In this document: positions 24,615 to 33,644 of the stretch, piece after piece
Position numbering within the stretch: the first letter of the stretch is position 1
Layout: every line of letters starts with the position of its first letter
DNA from: an uncultured Candidatus Soleaferrea sp.
Lineage (GTDB): Bacteria; Bacillota; Clostridia; Oscillospirales; Ruminococcaceae
Direction of reading: 5' to 3'
DNA: 64,000 nucleotides
NCBI GenBank assembly: GCA_934527325.1
Contig: CAKTAG010000001.1
Span: 29,075 to 93,074 of the forward strand
Notes under the pieces: model-generated
What the model was told of the DNA's origin: nothing
The model's input: the letters and a program-made list of their open reading frames with translations, nothing else
The model's database searches: none
Position numbers and translations under genes: made by a program

Positions 24615-26042
24615 TTGGCAATAAATAAAATAACAAAAAGATGGTTTGTAAATAATTTTGTAGTTATTTTAGCGGTTCTTATTGTGGTAGAAATTCTTCT
24701 TGCATTAGGGGTAAAAAATTTTTATTACAATAGTGTAGAAAAATTTATAAAATCGCAAGGAATGGCCATATTAAATTTAATAGATAAAAGCTATAAAGAT
24801 AGTTCATCAAATTTAGAATTTGAAATAAGATCTATAGTAGAAGATTTTGACCAAAAGGATAAAATGGAATTAATGTTATTAAACTGCAAAGGTAAAATAT
24901 TACTAACTTCTAATGGTTTTGGAGCTTATTTGAATGAAAAAATATATGATGATAATAATACAATCGAATCTATTAATAAAGATATTTTATCGCAAAAATA
25001 TTCTCAAAGAGTTTACAAATTAAACGGTGAAAATGTAATAGCAGTTACTTACCCAATAGAAGCAAAAATTAAAGATGTAAGTTACATAGAATTTATTTCA
25101 TCTGTGAAATATGTAGATAGGCAAATAGCAATAATTATTGCTATTAGTGTTTTAATTGGCATAGCTATTATACTTTTGGTTATTATTTCTAGTTCTTATT
25201 TTATACAATCAATAGTTGTTCCTGTAGATGAGATAGGTAAAACAGCTAAAAAAATTACGCAAGGTGATTTTAAGGCAAGGCTAGAAGTTAAAACAGATGA
25301 TGAAATAGGGGAACTTTGCGAGACTATTAACCATATGGCCGAAGAATTAGCTGTTACCGAAAATATGAAAAATGAATTTATATCATCAATTTCTCATGAA
25401 CTTAGAACACCGCTTACAGCTATAAGGGGTTGGGCAGAAACAGTAAATAGTTGTGATTCTAACGATGAAGAACTTGTAAGAAAAGGTATGAGAGTAATAA
25501 TAAGCGAAACTGAAAGGCTTTCAATGATGGTGGAAGAATTATTGAATTTTTCTGGGTTGCAAAGCGGGAATATGAAGTTAATGTTAACTAAATTAGATTT
25601 AATTGCAGAACTTGAGGATATCCTTATTGTTTTTGAAGAAAGAGCAAAAAAAGAAAAAATAAAGTTAGAGTCAAAGCTTTCTGATGAGTGCATACCAATA
25701 AATGGTGATAAAAATAGATTACGGCAAGTGTTTACTAACATAATAGATAATGCATTAAAATACTCTGAACAAGGTGCAAAGGTAATAGTAACAGCAGAAA
25801 AAAATACAAAATTTGCACTTGTAAAAGTTATGGATAATGGATGTGGAATAAGACCTGAAGATGTTCCAAAAATAAAAACAAAATTTTACAAAGCGAATTA
25901 TTCCAAAAGAGGTTCTGGTATAGGGTTAGCAGTAGCAGATGAAATAGTTAGGTTACATAATGGTTCTTTAGATGTTTACAGTGTAGAAGGTAAAGGCACT
26001 ACAATAGTTGTACAAATACCTATATTAGTTAATAAATGTTAA
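24615..26042 (+). CDS. Membrane sensor histidine kinase
   Basis: The 475-residue kinase has a first transmembrane segment at about residues 14-31 and an extracellular sensor of about 135 residues. The second membrane segment is at about 170-195, followed by a HAMP linker. The dimerisation helix has FISSISHELRTPLTAIRG with the phosphorylated His. The ATPase domain has N (FTNIIDNALKYSE), G1 (VMDNGCGI) and G2 (GSGIGLAVADEI) boxes. It starts at TTG 24615 behind AGGAGGA. No PAS domain is evident. It pairs with the regulator at 23872. Confidence 0.93.
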   Translation: MAINKITKRWFVNNFVVILAVLIVVEILLALGVKNFYYNSVEKFIKSQGMAILNLIDKSYKDSSSNLEFEIRSIVEDFDQKDKMELMLLNCKGKILLTSNGFGAYLNEKIYDDNNTIESINKDILSQKYSQRVYKLNGENVIAVTYPIEAKIKDVSYIEFISSVKYVDRQIAIIIAISVLIGIAIILLVIISSSYFIQSIVVPVDEIGKTAKKITQGDFKARLEVKTDDEIGELCETINHMAEELAVTENMKNEFISSISHELRTPLTAIRGWAETVNSCDSNDEELVRKGMRVIISETERLSMMVEELLNFSGLQSGNMKLMLTKLDLIAELEDILIVFEERAKKEKIKLESKLSDECIPINGDKNRLRQVFTNIIDNALKYSEQGAKVIVTAEKNTKFALVKVMDNGCGIRPEDVPKIKTKFYKANYSKRGSGIGLAVADEIVRLHNGSLDVYSVEGKGTTIVVQIPILVNKC

Positions 26043-26130
26043 TTAAATTAATATTTTAAATATTTGTATGGTTAAAGTTTAAAAGGTTAATTGTAATAAA
26101 TTTTATAAAAAAAGGAAGGTTGAAATTTTT

Positions 26131-27897
26131 ATGATAGAAAATTTTAAAGAAGAAATTAAGTTATTTGAAAATCCAGAATTGAAAGAAATTTTTTGGCATA
26201 CATCTTCACATATATTAGCTCAGGCAGTTAAAAGGCTTTACCCAAATGTAAAATTAGCAATAGGTCCAGCAATAGAAAATGGTTTTTATTACGATTTTGA
26301 TGTGGAAACTCCTTTTTTGCCAGAAGACTTGGAAAAAATAGAGCAGGAAATGAAAAAAATAGTTAAAGAAAATTTAGAGGTAAAAAGGGTAGAAATGCCT
26401 GCTGCAGAAGCTAAAACTTTGATGGAAAATAAAGGTGAAACTTATAAATGTGAATTAATCGATTCTTTAATTTTAAAAGGAGAAAATATAAGTTTATACT
26501 CACAAGGTGAGTTTATTGATCTTTGTACTGGCCCACATTTAACAAACACATCTTATGTTAAAGCAATAAAATTGTTACAATCTACAGGTGCTTATTGGCA
26601 TGGAGATTCAAATAATAAAATGTTAACTAGAGTTTATGGTATATCATTCCCTAAAAATTCTATGTTGCAAGAATATTTAGAAAAAATAGAAGAGGCAAAA
26701 AAGCGTGACCATAGAAAATTAGGTAAAGATTTAGGTTTATTTGCTATTATGGATGAAGGTAGAGGTTTTCCGTTTTTTTTACCAAAGGGTATGGTTATTA
26801 GGAATATTTTAGAAGATTTTTGGCGTAGTGAACATAAAAAAGCTGGGTATGTAGAAATAAAAACTCCTATTATGTTAAATGAGGATTTATGGAGAAGGTC
26901 TGGGCATTGGAGCCATTATAAGGATAACATGTACACTACAGAAATAGATGGCCAAAAATATGCAATTAAACCAATGAATTGCCCAGGAGGAATGTTAGTT
27001 TATAAGCATAAGTTACATTCTTATAGAGATTTACCTATTAGAATGGCTGAACTAGGTTTAGTTCATAGGCATGAACTTTCTGGAGCTTTGCATGGTTTAA
27101 TGAGAGTTAGATGTTTTACGCAAGATGATGCACATATTTTTATGACTAAAGATCAGATTGAAGAAGAAATAATTGGAGTTATGAATTTAATTAATAAATT
27201 TTATTCAACATTTGGTTTTAAATATAGTATGGAACTTTCAACAAGGCCTAAAGATTCAATGGGTTCTGATGAGCAATGGGAGATTGCTACAAAGGCTTTA
27301 GAAAACGCTTTAAATAAAACAAATAGCAAATATAAAATAAATGAAGGTGATGGAGCTTTTTATGGACCAAAAATAGATTTTCATTTAGAAGATAGTATAG
27401 GTAGAACATGGCAGTGTGGAACAATTCAATTAGATTTTCAGATGCCAGAGAGATTTGATTTAACATATATTGGTGAAGATGGTGAAAAATGTAGGCCGAT
27501 AATGATTCATAGAGTAGTTTTTGGAAGTATAGAAAGGTTTATTGCAATTTTAACAGAACATTTTGCAGGAGCTTTTCCATTATGGATTTCACCTGTACAA
27601 TGCAAAGTGTTACCTATAAGTAAAGCTCAGCATAGTAAAGCTTTTGAAATTTTTAAAGAATTAAGTAAGCATAATTTTAGGGTGGAATTTGATGATAGAA
27701 ACGAAAAAATAGGTTACAAAATAAGGGAAGCTCAATTAGAAAAAGTACCATATATGCTAATTATAGGTGATAAAGAAATAGAAGAAAATAAAGTGGCGGT
27801 TAGGTCTAGAAAGAACGGTGATTTAGGTTCTATTTCTCTTGCTGAATTCATAAATAAAATATCAGAACAAATAAAAACCAAAAGTACAGAATGTTAA
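26131..27897 (+). CDS. thrS: Threonyl-tRNA synthetase lacking the TGS domain
   Basis: The 588-residue class II synthetase charges tRNA-Thr. It starts close to the editing domain (FWHTSSHILAQAVKRLYP, with HxxxH and later CTGPHL zinc-site residues). The catalytic core has motif 2 (HRHELSGALHGLMRVRCFTQDDAH) and motif 3 (GSIERFIAIL), and the anticodon-binding domain follows. Most ThrRS are about 640 residues with an N-terminal TGS domain; that domain is missing and no upstream frame supplies it. No T-box leader was found in the 88 bases upstream. Confidence 0.95.
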   Translation: MIENFKEEIKLFENPELKEIFWHTSSHILAQAVKRLYPNVKLAIGPAIENGFYYDFDVETPFLPEDLEKIEQEMKKIVKENLEVKRVEMPAAEAKTLMENKGETYKCELIDSLILKGENISLYSQGEFIDLCTGPHLTNTSYVKAIKLLQSTGAYWHGDSNNKMLTRVYGISFPKNSMLQEYLEKIEEAKKRDHRKLGKDLGLFAIMDEGRGFPFFLPKGMVIRNILEDFWRSEHKKAGYVEIKTPIMLNEDLWRRSGHWSHYKDNMYTTEIDGQKYAIKPMNCPGGMLVYKHKLHSYRDLPIRMAELGLVHRHELSGALHGLMRVRCFTQDDAHIFMTKDQIEEEIIGVMNLINKFYSTFGFKYSMELSTRPKDSMGSDEQWEIATKALENALNKTNSKYKINEGDGAFYGPKIDFHLEDSIGRTWQCGTIQLDFQMPERFDLTYIGEDGEKCRPIMIHRVVFGSIERFIAILTEHFAGAFPLWISPVQCKVLPISKAQHSKAFEIFKELSKHNFRVEFDDRNEKIGYKIREAQLEKVPYMLIIGDKEIEENKVAVRSRKNGDLGSISLAEFINKISEQIKTKSTEC

Positions 27898-28072
27898 TGT
27901 GGTATTAATAAAAAGGTATTTATTAAAAAAGTAGCGAATTTATGTTTATTTTGTTATAGAATGGTTAAACAGTGTATTTTTAATGTTACATAAAATATTT
28001 TTTTTAGGTGATAATATTATTAATTTAATGTGAGGTTTAAATAATATTATTGAAAAGAGAGATGGTAAACAG

Positions 28073-28921
28073 ATGAGTAACATTAAAAAAAATGTTGGTA
28101 GTAAAAACAGTGAATTAAGAAGTGCAAATAATTTTAAATCAATAGAAGGTAAAAAAAATAAAAAGAAGTGTTTAAAGTATTGTTACCCAGTTCCTAGTTA
28201 TAGATATATTAAAGAAAACAGCCACCAAGACGAGCAAAAAGATGAAGCAGAAGAGATACAGACACAGCAAATGAAGCAAATTGAACAAATCGAAAAAACA
28301 GGTATGATTACATCTACCAAAGGGCACCATATGATACACTGTTTAACTATTATAGGTCAAATAGAAGGTCATTATGTTTTGCCTTCTCAAAATAAAACTA
28401 CAAAATATGAATATGTTATTCCACAGCTTATTGCAATAGAAGAAACACCAGAAATAAAAGGTTTATTAATTATATTAAATACGGTTGGTGGCGATGTTGA
28501 AGCAGGGTTAGCTATTGCTGAACTTATAGCGGGTATGAAAAAACCTACAGTTTCGTTAGTGCTTGGCGGGGGGCATTCTATAGGTGTACCTTTAGCTGTT
28601 AGTGCAAAAAAATCATACATTGTTCCTTCTGCAACTATGACAATTCACCCAGTTAGAATGAATGGTGTAGTTCTTGGAATTCCACAAGCTTTTTCGTATT
28701 TTGATAAAATGCAAGATAGGATTATAAAATTTGTAGTAGATAATTCAAATATGCCAAAAGAAAAATATAGGCAATTATTGATGAATACAAGTGAAATGGT
28801 TAATGATATTGGAACAGTTTTAGATGGAAATATGGCGGTTAATGAAGGTTTAATAGATAATTTAGGTGGGCTTTCGGATGCATTAGAAGAGCTATATAAA
28901 CTAATTGACAAAAACAAATAG
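28073..28921 (+). CDS. ClpP/TepA-family serine protease
   Basis: The 282-residue product has a Lys-rich N-terminal extension of about 75 residues, probably disordered. A ClpP-crotonase fold follows. The nucleophile is in [11 protein letters not shown] (about S169) and the His in MTIHPVRM (about H192). [15 protein letters not shown] is the ClpP strand that normally reads NSPGG. This matches the TepA/YmfB branch of ClpP rather than true ClpP, linked in Bacillus to protein translocation or sporulation. There is no ClpX partner here. Confidence 0.8.
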   Translation: MSNIKKNVGSKNSELRSANNFKSIEGKKNKKKCLKYCYPVPSYRYIKENSHQDEQKDEAEEIQTQQMKQIEQIEKTGMITSTKGHHMIHCLTIIGQIEGHYVLPSQNKTTKYEYVIPQLIAIEETPEIKGLLIILNTVGGDVEAGLAIAELIAGMKKPTVSLVLGGGHSIGVPLAVSAKKSYIVPSATMTIHPVRMNGVVLGIPQAFSYFDKMQDRIIKFVVDNSNMPKEKYRQLLMNTSEMVNDIGTVLDGNMAVNEGLIDNLGGLSDALEELYKLIDKNK

Positions 28922-28955
28922 TTAACATAATTTTAATAATAGAAAGGACTAAAAT

Positions 28956-29813
28956 ATGTCGGTTTGGAGTGCTATTATACAAGGAATAATACAAGGGTTA
29001 ACAGAATTTTTACCTATTTCTAGTTCGGGGCATTTGGCTTTGTATCAACATTTTACTAATAAAAATGTTGATAATGGTTTGCTTTTTTCTGTTATATTAC
29101 ATTTAGGTACATTATTGGCTATATTTATAATGTTTAGAAAAACTATTGCAGAATTGTTTATAGAATTTTTTAAGGCAATAGGGGATATTTTTACAGGGAA
29201 ATTTAAACAAAATTTAAATAATCCATCTAGGCGGCTATTGGTAATGCTTTTTATAGCTTGTTTGCCATTATTTTTTATATACATATTTAAAGATTTTTAT
29301 GAAGGTTTAGCCAATAAACCTAATTTAATAATAGAAGGATGTTGTTTTTTACTTACGGCGTTGTTGTTGTTTGCAGCAGATAGGTGTGTAAAAGGGACGA
29401 AATCTGAAGGTGATATTAAATATAGAGATGCTGTTGTTGTAGGTGTTGTTCAGGCAGTTTTGGCGCCATTACCAGGGGTGTCGAGGTCTGGTTCAACTAT
29501 TTCTACAGGTTTGTTAGCAGGGTTTTCAAAAGAATTTGCAGTTAAATTTTCATTTATTTTAGGAATTCCAACTATATTAGGCGGTTGTATTTTTGAAATA
29601 AGTGGTGCATTTAAAGAATTAAAAATGGTAGATATAACACCTATAATAGTTGGTTTTTTAGTATCTGCAATAGTAGGGTATTTAGCTATGAAATTAGTTG
29701 AATGGATAGTTAAGAGTGATAAGTTTAAAATTTTCACAATTTACACTACTATTTTAGGTATAATAGTTATTTTAATAGGGCTTTACGAGCAGTTTAAAGT
29801 GGTATTGTTATAG
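28956..29813 (+). CDS. uppP: Undecaprenyl-diphosphatase
   Basis: The 285-residue membrane protein (BacA/UppP family) dephosphorylates undecaprenyl diphosphate to recycle the lipid carrier of cell-wall synthesis. Both catalytic signatures are present: QGLTEFLPISSSGHL near the N-terminus and APLPGVSRSGSTIS in the middle. Seven or eight hydrophobic segments are seen. It is followed by murC, so the two envelope genes probably form one unit. Confidence 0.95.
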   Translation: MSVWSAIIQGIIQGLTEFLPISSSGHLALYQHFTNKNVDNGLLFSVILHLGTLLAIFIMFRKTIAELFIEFFKAIGDIFTGKFKQNLNNPSRRLLVMLFIACLPLFFIYIFKDFYEGLANKPNLIIEGCCFLLTALLLFAADRCVKGTKSEGDIKYRDAVVVGVVQAVLAPLPGVSRSGSTISTGLLAGFSKEFAVKFSFILGIPTILGGCIFEISGAFKELKMVDITPIIVGFLVSAIVGYLAMKLVEWIVKSDKFKIFTIYTTILGIIVILIGLYEQFKVVLL

Positions 29814-29843
29814 TTAAAAAATTATTATAGAAAGGGCTAAAAT

Positions 29844-31208
29844 ATGTTGTTAATAAAAGATATATTAAAAGATAGTAATAAAACAATACATTTTATTGGT
29901 ATAGGTGGTTCCGGAATGTTCCCGTTGGCTCAAATATTAAAATGTAAAGGGTTTAATATTACAGGTTCAGATGTTAACGGTTCATATATAATTGATATGG
30001 AAAAAGAAATGGGAATGCAAGTTTACATGGGGCATAATGCCAATAATATTTTAAAAGCAGATTTGGTAGTTTATAGTGCTGCAATAATGCAAGATAACCC
30101 AGAGCTTATAGCGGCTAAAAATTCTAATATACCTACAGTAGAAAGGGCAAAATTATTAGGATTTTTAGCTAGTGAAAAAGAAAATTGTGTTGGTGTTTGT
30201 GGAACACATGGAAAAACAACTACTACATCTATAATAACTCATGTTTTAATTAATTTAGGTAAAGACCCATCTGCTATAATAGGGGGAAAATTAAAAGAGA
30301 TTGGAGGAAACGGTAGAGTAGGTAATTCTAACATAATGGTTTGTGAAGCTTGTGAATATGTTAATACATTTTTAAATATTTACCCTAAAATGGCTGTTAT
30401 TTTGAATGTAGATGAAGACCATATGGAATTTTTTAAAACGTTAGATAATGTTATAGCATCTTATAATAATTTTTGTAAAAATACTTCTAGTACAATAATT
30501 GTAAATGGCGATGATGTTAACGCTATGAAGGCAGTTAGCGGTATTAACAAAAAAATTATTACATTTGGTTTAACCGAAAAAAATAATTATTATGCTAAAA
30601 ATATAAAATTTAGTGGTTATAAAAATAATAATTTTGATATTTATTCTAAGGGTGAGAAATTAATTTCTGTTAATTTGAATATACCAGGTGAACAAAATGT
30701 TTTAAATGTTTTAGCTTCTTTTATTGTTTGTTTAGAGTTAGGTTGCAAAGCAGAAGATTTTGCAAAAGCTGTGGAGACATTTGAAGGAGTAGGAAGAAGA
30801 TTTGAAATATTAGGTGAATATAAAGGTGCAGTTGTAGCAGATGATTATGCGCATCACCCAAAAGAAATTGAAGTAACGTTAAAAGCTGCAAAAACTTTAG
30901 GTTTTAAGAATATATGGGTAATATTTCAACCTTTTACTTTTTCACGTACATTTTTATTATTAAACGATTTTGCAAAAGTATTATCTGTGGCAGATAAAGT
31001 TTTGTTAACACCTATTATGGGGTCAAGAGAGGTTAATACATACAATATTTATTCAGAAAATTTAGCTGAAAAAATAGATGGTTGTAGAGTGTTTAAAGAT
31101 TTTGCAGAAATATCTGATTACGTGAAAAAAAATGTTGAACCAGAAACGTTGGTTTTAACTATGGGTTGTGGAGATGTTTATAAATGTGCAAAAAAAATAT
31201 TGAATTAA
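29844..31208 (+). CDS. murC: UDP-N-acetylmuramate-L-alanine ligase
   Basis: The 454-residue product adds L-Ala to UDP-MurNAc, the first step of peptide stem synthesis. It has the N-terminal nucleotide fold with HFIGIGGSGMFPLAQIL. The ATP loop is GVCGTHGKTTTTS, and the central EACEYVNTFLNI and LNVDEDHMEFF motifs are present. The Mur C-terminal domain has ADDYAHHPKEI and FQPFTFSRT. Other mur genes are not in the window. Confidence 0.97.
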   Translation: MLLIKDILKDSNKTIHFIGIGGSGMFPLAQILKCKGFNITGSDVNGSYIIDMEKEMGMQVYMGHNANNILKADLVVYSAAIMQDNPELIAAKNSNIPTVERAKLLGFLASEKENCVGVCGTHGKTTTTSIITHVLINLGKDPSAIIGGKLKEIGGNGRVGNSNIMVCEACEYVNTFLNIYPKMAVILNVDEDHMEFFKTLDNVIASYNNFCKNTSSTIIVNGDDVNAMKAVSGINKKIITFGLTEKNNYYAKNIKFSGYKNNNFDIYSKGEKLISVNLNIPGEQNVLNVLASFIVCLELGCKAEDFAKAVETFEGVGRRFEILGEYKGAVVADDYAHHPKEIEVTLKAAKTLGFKNIWVIFQPFTFSRTFLLLNDFAKVLSVADKVLLTPIMGSREVNTYNIYSENLAEKIDGCRVFKDFAEISDYVKKNVEPETLVLTMGCGDVYKCAKKILN

Positions 31209-31222
31209 CTTATTTACGGTAC

Positions 31223-31250
31223 TTGAAATTATATAAAAAATAAGTATAAT
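31223..31250 (+). promoter_or_regulatory. Promoter of tRNA-Ser
   Basis: TTGAAA (31223-31228), 16-base spacer, TATAAT (31245-31250). It may also drive secG. Confidence 0.7.
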
Positions 31251-31305
31251 TATTTTAGATTGTAATTTTATAAAATAAAAATTTGCAATTTTTAAGTAAA
31301 AAAAA

Positions 31306-31395
31306 GGAGAGGTGTCAGAGTGGTTGAATGTGATTGATTCGAAATCAATTGTATGTGAATACATACCGGGGGTTCAAATCCCTCCCTCTCCGCCA
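31306..31395 (+). tRNA. tRNA-Ser(CGA)
   Basis: A 90-base class II tRNA with a long variable arm. Acceptor GGAGAGG/CCTCTCC; anticodon loop TTCGAAA gives CGA. CCA is encoded. Confidence 0.95.
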
Positions 31396-31435
31396 AAAAA
31401 TATTAATTAGTTAAAAATACATAAAGGAGTAGAAA

Positions 31436-31690
31436 ATGAGCGGATTAGAAATTGCTATAGGTATAGTTATAATTATTGTTTGTTTATTTTTAATTGGGGT
31501 AATAATGTTGCAAGAAGGTAACACAAGAGGTATGGGCGGAATAGCTCCAGAGGGGTCATCTGGTTCATACCTTGGTAGTAATAAAGGTAGAACTTATGAT
31601 GCAATATTGGCCAAAGTTACAAAAGTTGCTGCAATAATATTTTTTATACTAACTATTGCTATGGGTATTTTAAGTGTTTTGAATAAATAA
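31436..31690 (+). CDS. secG: Protein-export membrane protein SecG
   Basis: The 84-residue product has two transmembrane segments (about 6-26 and 60-80). The loop between them has GNTRGMGGIAPEGSSGSYLGSNKGRTYDAILAK-type sequence typical of SecG. SecG assists SecYE in protein translocation. It is followed by the strong terminator at 31721. In many Firmicutes secG lies next to rnr and smpB, which are absent here. Confidence 0.92.
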   Translation: MSGLEIAIGIVIIIVCLFLIGVIMLQEGNTRGMGGIAPEGSSGSYLGSNKGRTYDAILAKVTKVAAIIFFILTIAMGILSVLNK

Positions 31691-31720
31691 TAATAAATTA
31701 CATTAAAAAAATTATAATTT

Positions 31721-31755
31721 AAAGCAGGTGGTTTGGGAACATACCTCCTGCTTTT
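31721..31755 (+). terminator. Terminator of secG
   Basis: Eight-bp stem AAAGCAGG/CCTGCTTT (31721-31728 and 31747-31754) extended by G-T and other pairs, followed by a short T-run. Confidence 0.75.
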
Positions 31756-31826
31756 GTAGCTATAGGGTTATAAAGTTGTAGTGGTTTTATGTAAGTCAAA
31801 AATAAAATATACAAAGGTGAGTGAAA

Positions 31827-33110
31827 ATGGTAAATAATAGTGTAAAAAAATTTTTATCTGCGGTTTTAGTTATTGCTATTTGTTTTAGTATATATGTTTT
31901 GCTTTTAGGTAATAATTTGAACTATTATTTGTTGATTTATAATTCAGAACAGGTTACAGAAGAAGATGTTAAATATATAAACGATTATGCAAAAACTATT
32001 CCGGGTAAAGTTAAATTTATAGATGCAAAAGGGGTAAAAAGTGGAGCATCTATGTGTTCAGCATTAAAAAATTCTTACCAAAGTATATCAAATAATATAA
32101 AAGGAATACAAATTTTTGGTACTAAAGAGCAAGTTCCTACTTTTAACATAGGTTATGAAATTAATATGGGGGAAAACATAGATAGAGCTTATGATGATTT
32201 TGTAACTGATTTTTTTTATTCCAATTTTGATTCAGATATGAATAGGTTTAATGGGTGTTTAGGAATAAATACAATTATTGCAAATGATTTAAAAGTATCA
32301 TTTAAGCCAAAATGGCTTGTTGCAAGGCTACCTTTAGCAAAGGGTCAAATAGCTCCATTTATAAAAAAATATTTTAATTATATAGGCCAGGCAAAAGCAA
32401 AAGAAAATATTCCGGTTGTTAGTTTTTCAAACCCTATTTTAGGTGAGTTACCCATAGTAGATGATATGGGCTATTTTATTAGGCAAAAAATAGATAAGGA
32501 ATATGGATATTTAAAGCGCAACCAATATAAAATATATGGTTTGCAAGAGGGATATTATAAAGTTAGAAATGAAGTTGATGGTGATTTTACAAAAGAGAAT
32601 GTTGAAAAGGAAAATATAAATGGAATAATGCATTTGGTTATAAATTGCCATGGCGAGAAAGATAAATTTATAAAAACAGTTTTTGCAAACGAAAATATGG
32701 GCTCACAAAAAATGACATTGTTTATGGATAGAAGTAATATTAATAGTATATTAAAGCATAATTATTATACATTAACAGCTTGGAGCTGTTTGGTTGCTGA
32801 AAATTTAGATGACCAGAATATAGTTTATGATATGTTAAGGTATAAATGTGTGGGTGCAATAGCGCCAACTACTATAATATCTAACAATGGAACAAATAAT
32901 ATGGATTCATTTGAAAAAAGTAAGCGAAATAATTTTTATTGTTTTTTTTATGAATTTTTTCATAGTTTAAGTAGTGGTTGTTCTTATAGTCAAAGTTTTT
33001 ATAATGCACAAAAAGTTTACGCAGATGCAGTTTGGGCACATAAGTACATGGAATTGGCGCAATACCATATACTTAATTTAATAGGTTACCAGTATTTGGG
33101 GTTGATTTAA
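31827..33110 (+). CDS. Candidate membrane-anchored caspase-fold (C25-like) cysteine peptidase
   Basis: Not recognised as a named family; 427 residues. An N-terminal hydrophobic segment (about 8-28) suggests a membrane anchor or signal. A YDDFVTDFFYSNFDSD stretch and ARLPLAKGQIAPFIKKYFNYIG resemble the gingipain pattern (D..Y...D, then GRLPV...... V.K...YE). Further on, MHLVINCHGEKD (His at about 275) and TLTAWSCLVAEN (Cys at about 321) have the spacing and strand context of the His-Gly/Cys dyad of clan CD peptidases. The ATG at 31827 is preferred over the GTG at 31821, which abuts the AGGTGAG ribosome site. It could be an inactive relative. Confidence 0.6.
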   Translation: MVNNSVKKFLSAVLVIAICFSIYVLLLGNNLNYYLLIYNSEQVTEEDVKYINDYAKTIPGKVKFIDAKGVKSGASMCSALKNSYQSISNNIKGIQIFGTKEQVPTFNIGYEINMGENIDRAYDDFVTDFFYSNFDSDMNRFNGCLGINTIIANDLKVSFKPKWLVARLPLAKGQIAPFIKKYFNYIGQAKAKENIPVVSFSNPILGELPIVDDMGYFIRQKIDKEYGYLKRNQYKIYGLQEGYYKVRNEVDGDFTKENVEKENINGIMHLVINCHGEKDKFIKTVFANENMGSQKMTLFMDRSNINSILKHNYYTLTAWSCLVAENLDDQNIVYDMLRYKCVGAIAPTTIISNNGTNNMDSFEKSKRNNFYCFFYEFFHSLSSGCSYSQSFYNAQKVYADAVWAHKYMELAQYHILNLIGYQYLGLI

Positions 33111-33277
33111 TAAGGCAGTAATAAATGATATTAAAAACTTGAATGTTTTTATAGTTTCTGATATTATTAAATAGTAAAGATTAAAGTTGTAATTAGGTAA
33201 ATATTTTAATTATGTAAATCGATTATAAATTATTTAAATGGCAAAATTAAAAAATTTTAAAAGGGTGGTGCATTATT

Positions 33278-33628
33278 TTGGTAAAGATTGATAATTACCT
33301 TGGTGTTATAGAAATATCTCATGAATATTTTTCAAATTTAATAGGTAAAAGTGTTTCGGAATGTTTTGGCGTTAAAGGTATGGTAAGCAGTTCAGCTACA
33401 CAAAAAATAAGAAATTTTATTTCTAAAAACGATATTCAAGATAAAGGTGTGATTGTAAAAAACGTTGATGGTAAATTGATAGTAGATGTTCATATAGAAA
33501 TATCTTATGGTATAAATATATCTGCAATTGCTAAAAGTATAATAAGTAAAGTTAGGTATGTTGTTGAAGAAAACACAGGGTTGTTGGTTAGCAAAATTAA
33601 TGTTTATGTTGATAAAATAAGTATTTAA
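33278..33628 (+). CDS. Asp23/Gls24 family protein (YloU-like)
   Basis: The 116-residue product matches the Asp23/Gls24 envelope stress family: ISHEYFSNLIGKSVSECFGVKGM, then DVHIEISYGINISAIAKSIISKVRYVVEENTG. It lies just upstream of the FakA/YloV gene and recG, the conserved Firmicutes order yloU-yloV-recG. A start codon other than ATG (TTG at 33278) is used behind AAAAGGGTGG. Confidence 0.85.
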   Translation: MVKIDNYLGVIEISHEYFSNLIGKSVSECFGVKGMVSSSATQKIRNFISKNDIQDKGVIVKNVDGKLIVDVHIEISYGINISAIAKSIISKVRYVVEENTGLLVSKINVYVDKISI

Positions 33629-33644
33629 TTTAAAACAGTAAGTG

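Noticed and set aside
26043..26130. T-box riboswitch upstream of thrS
   Set aside because: Only 88 bases are available, with no T-box sequence or terminator/antiterminator pair.
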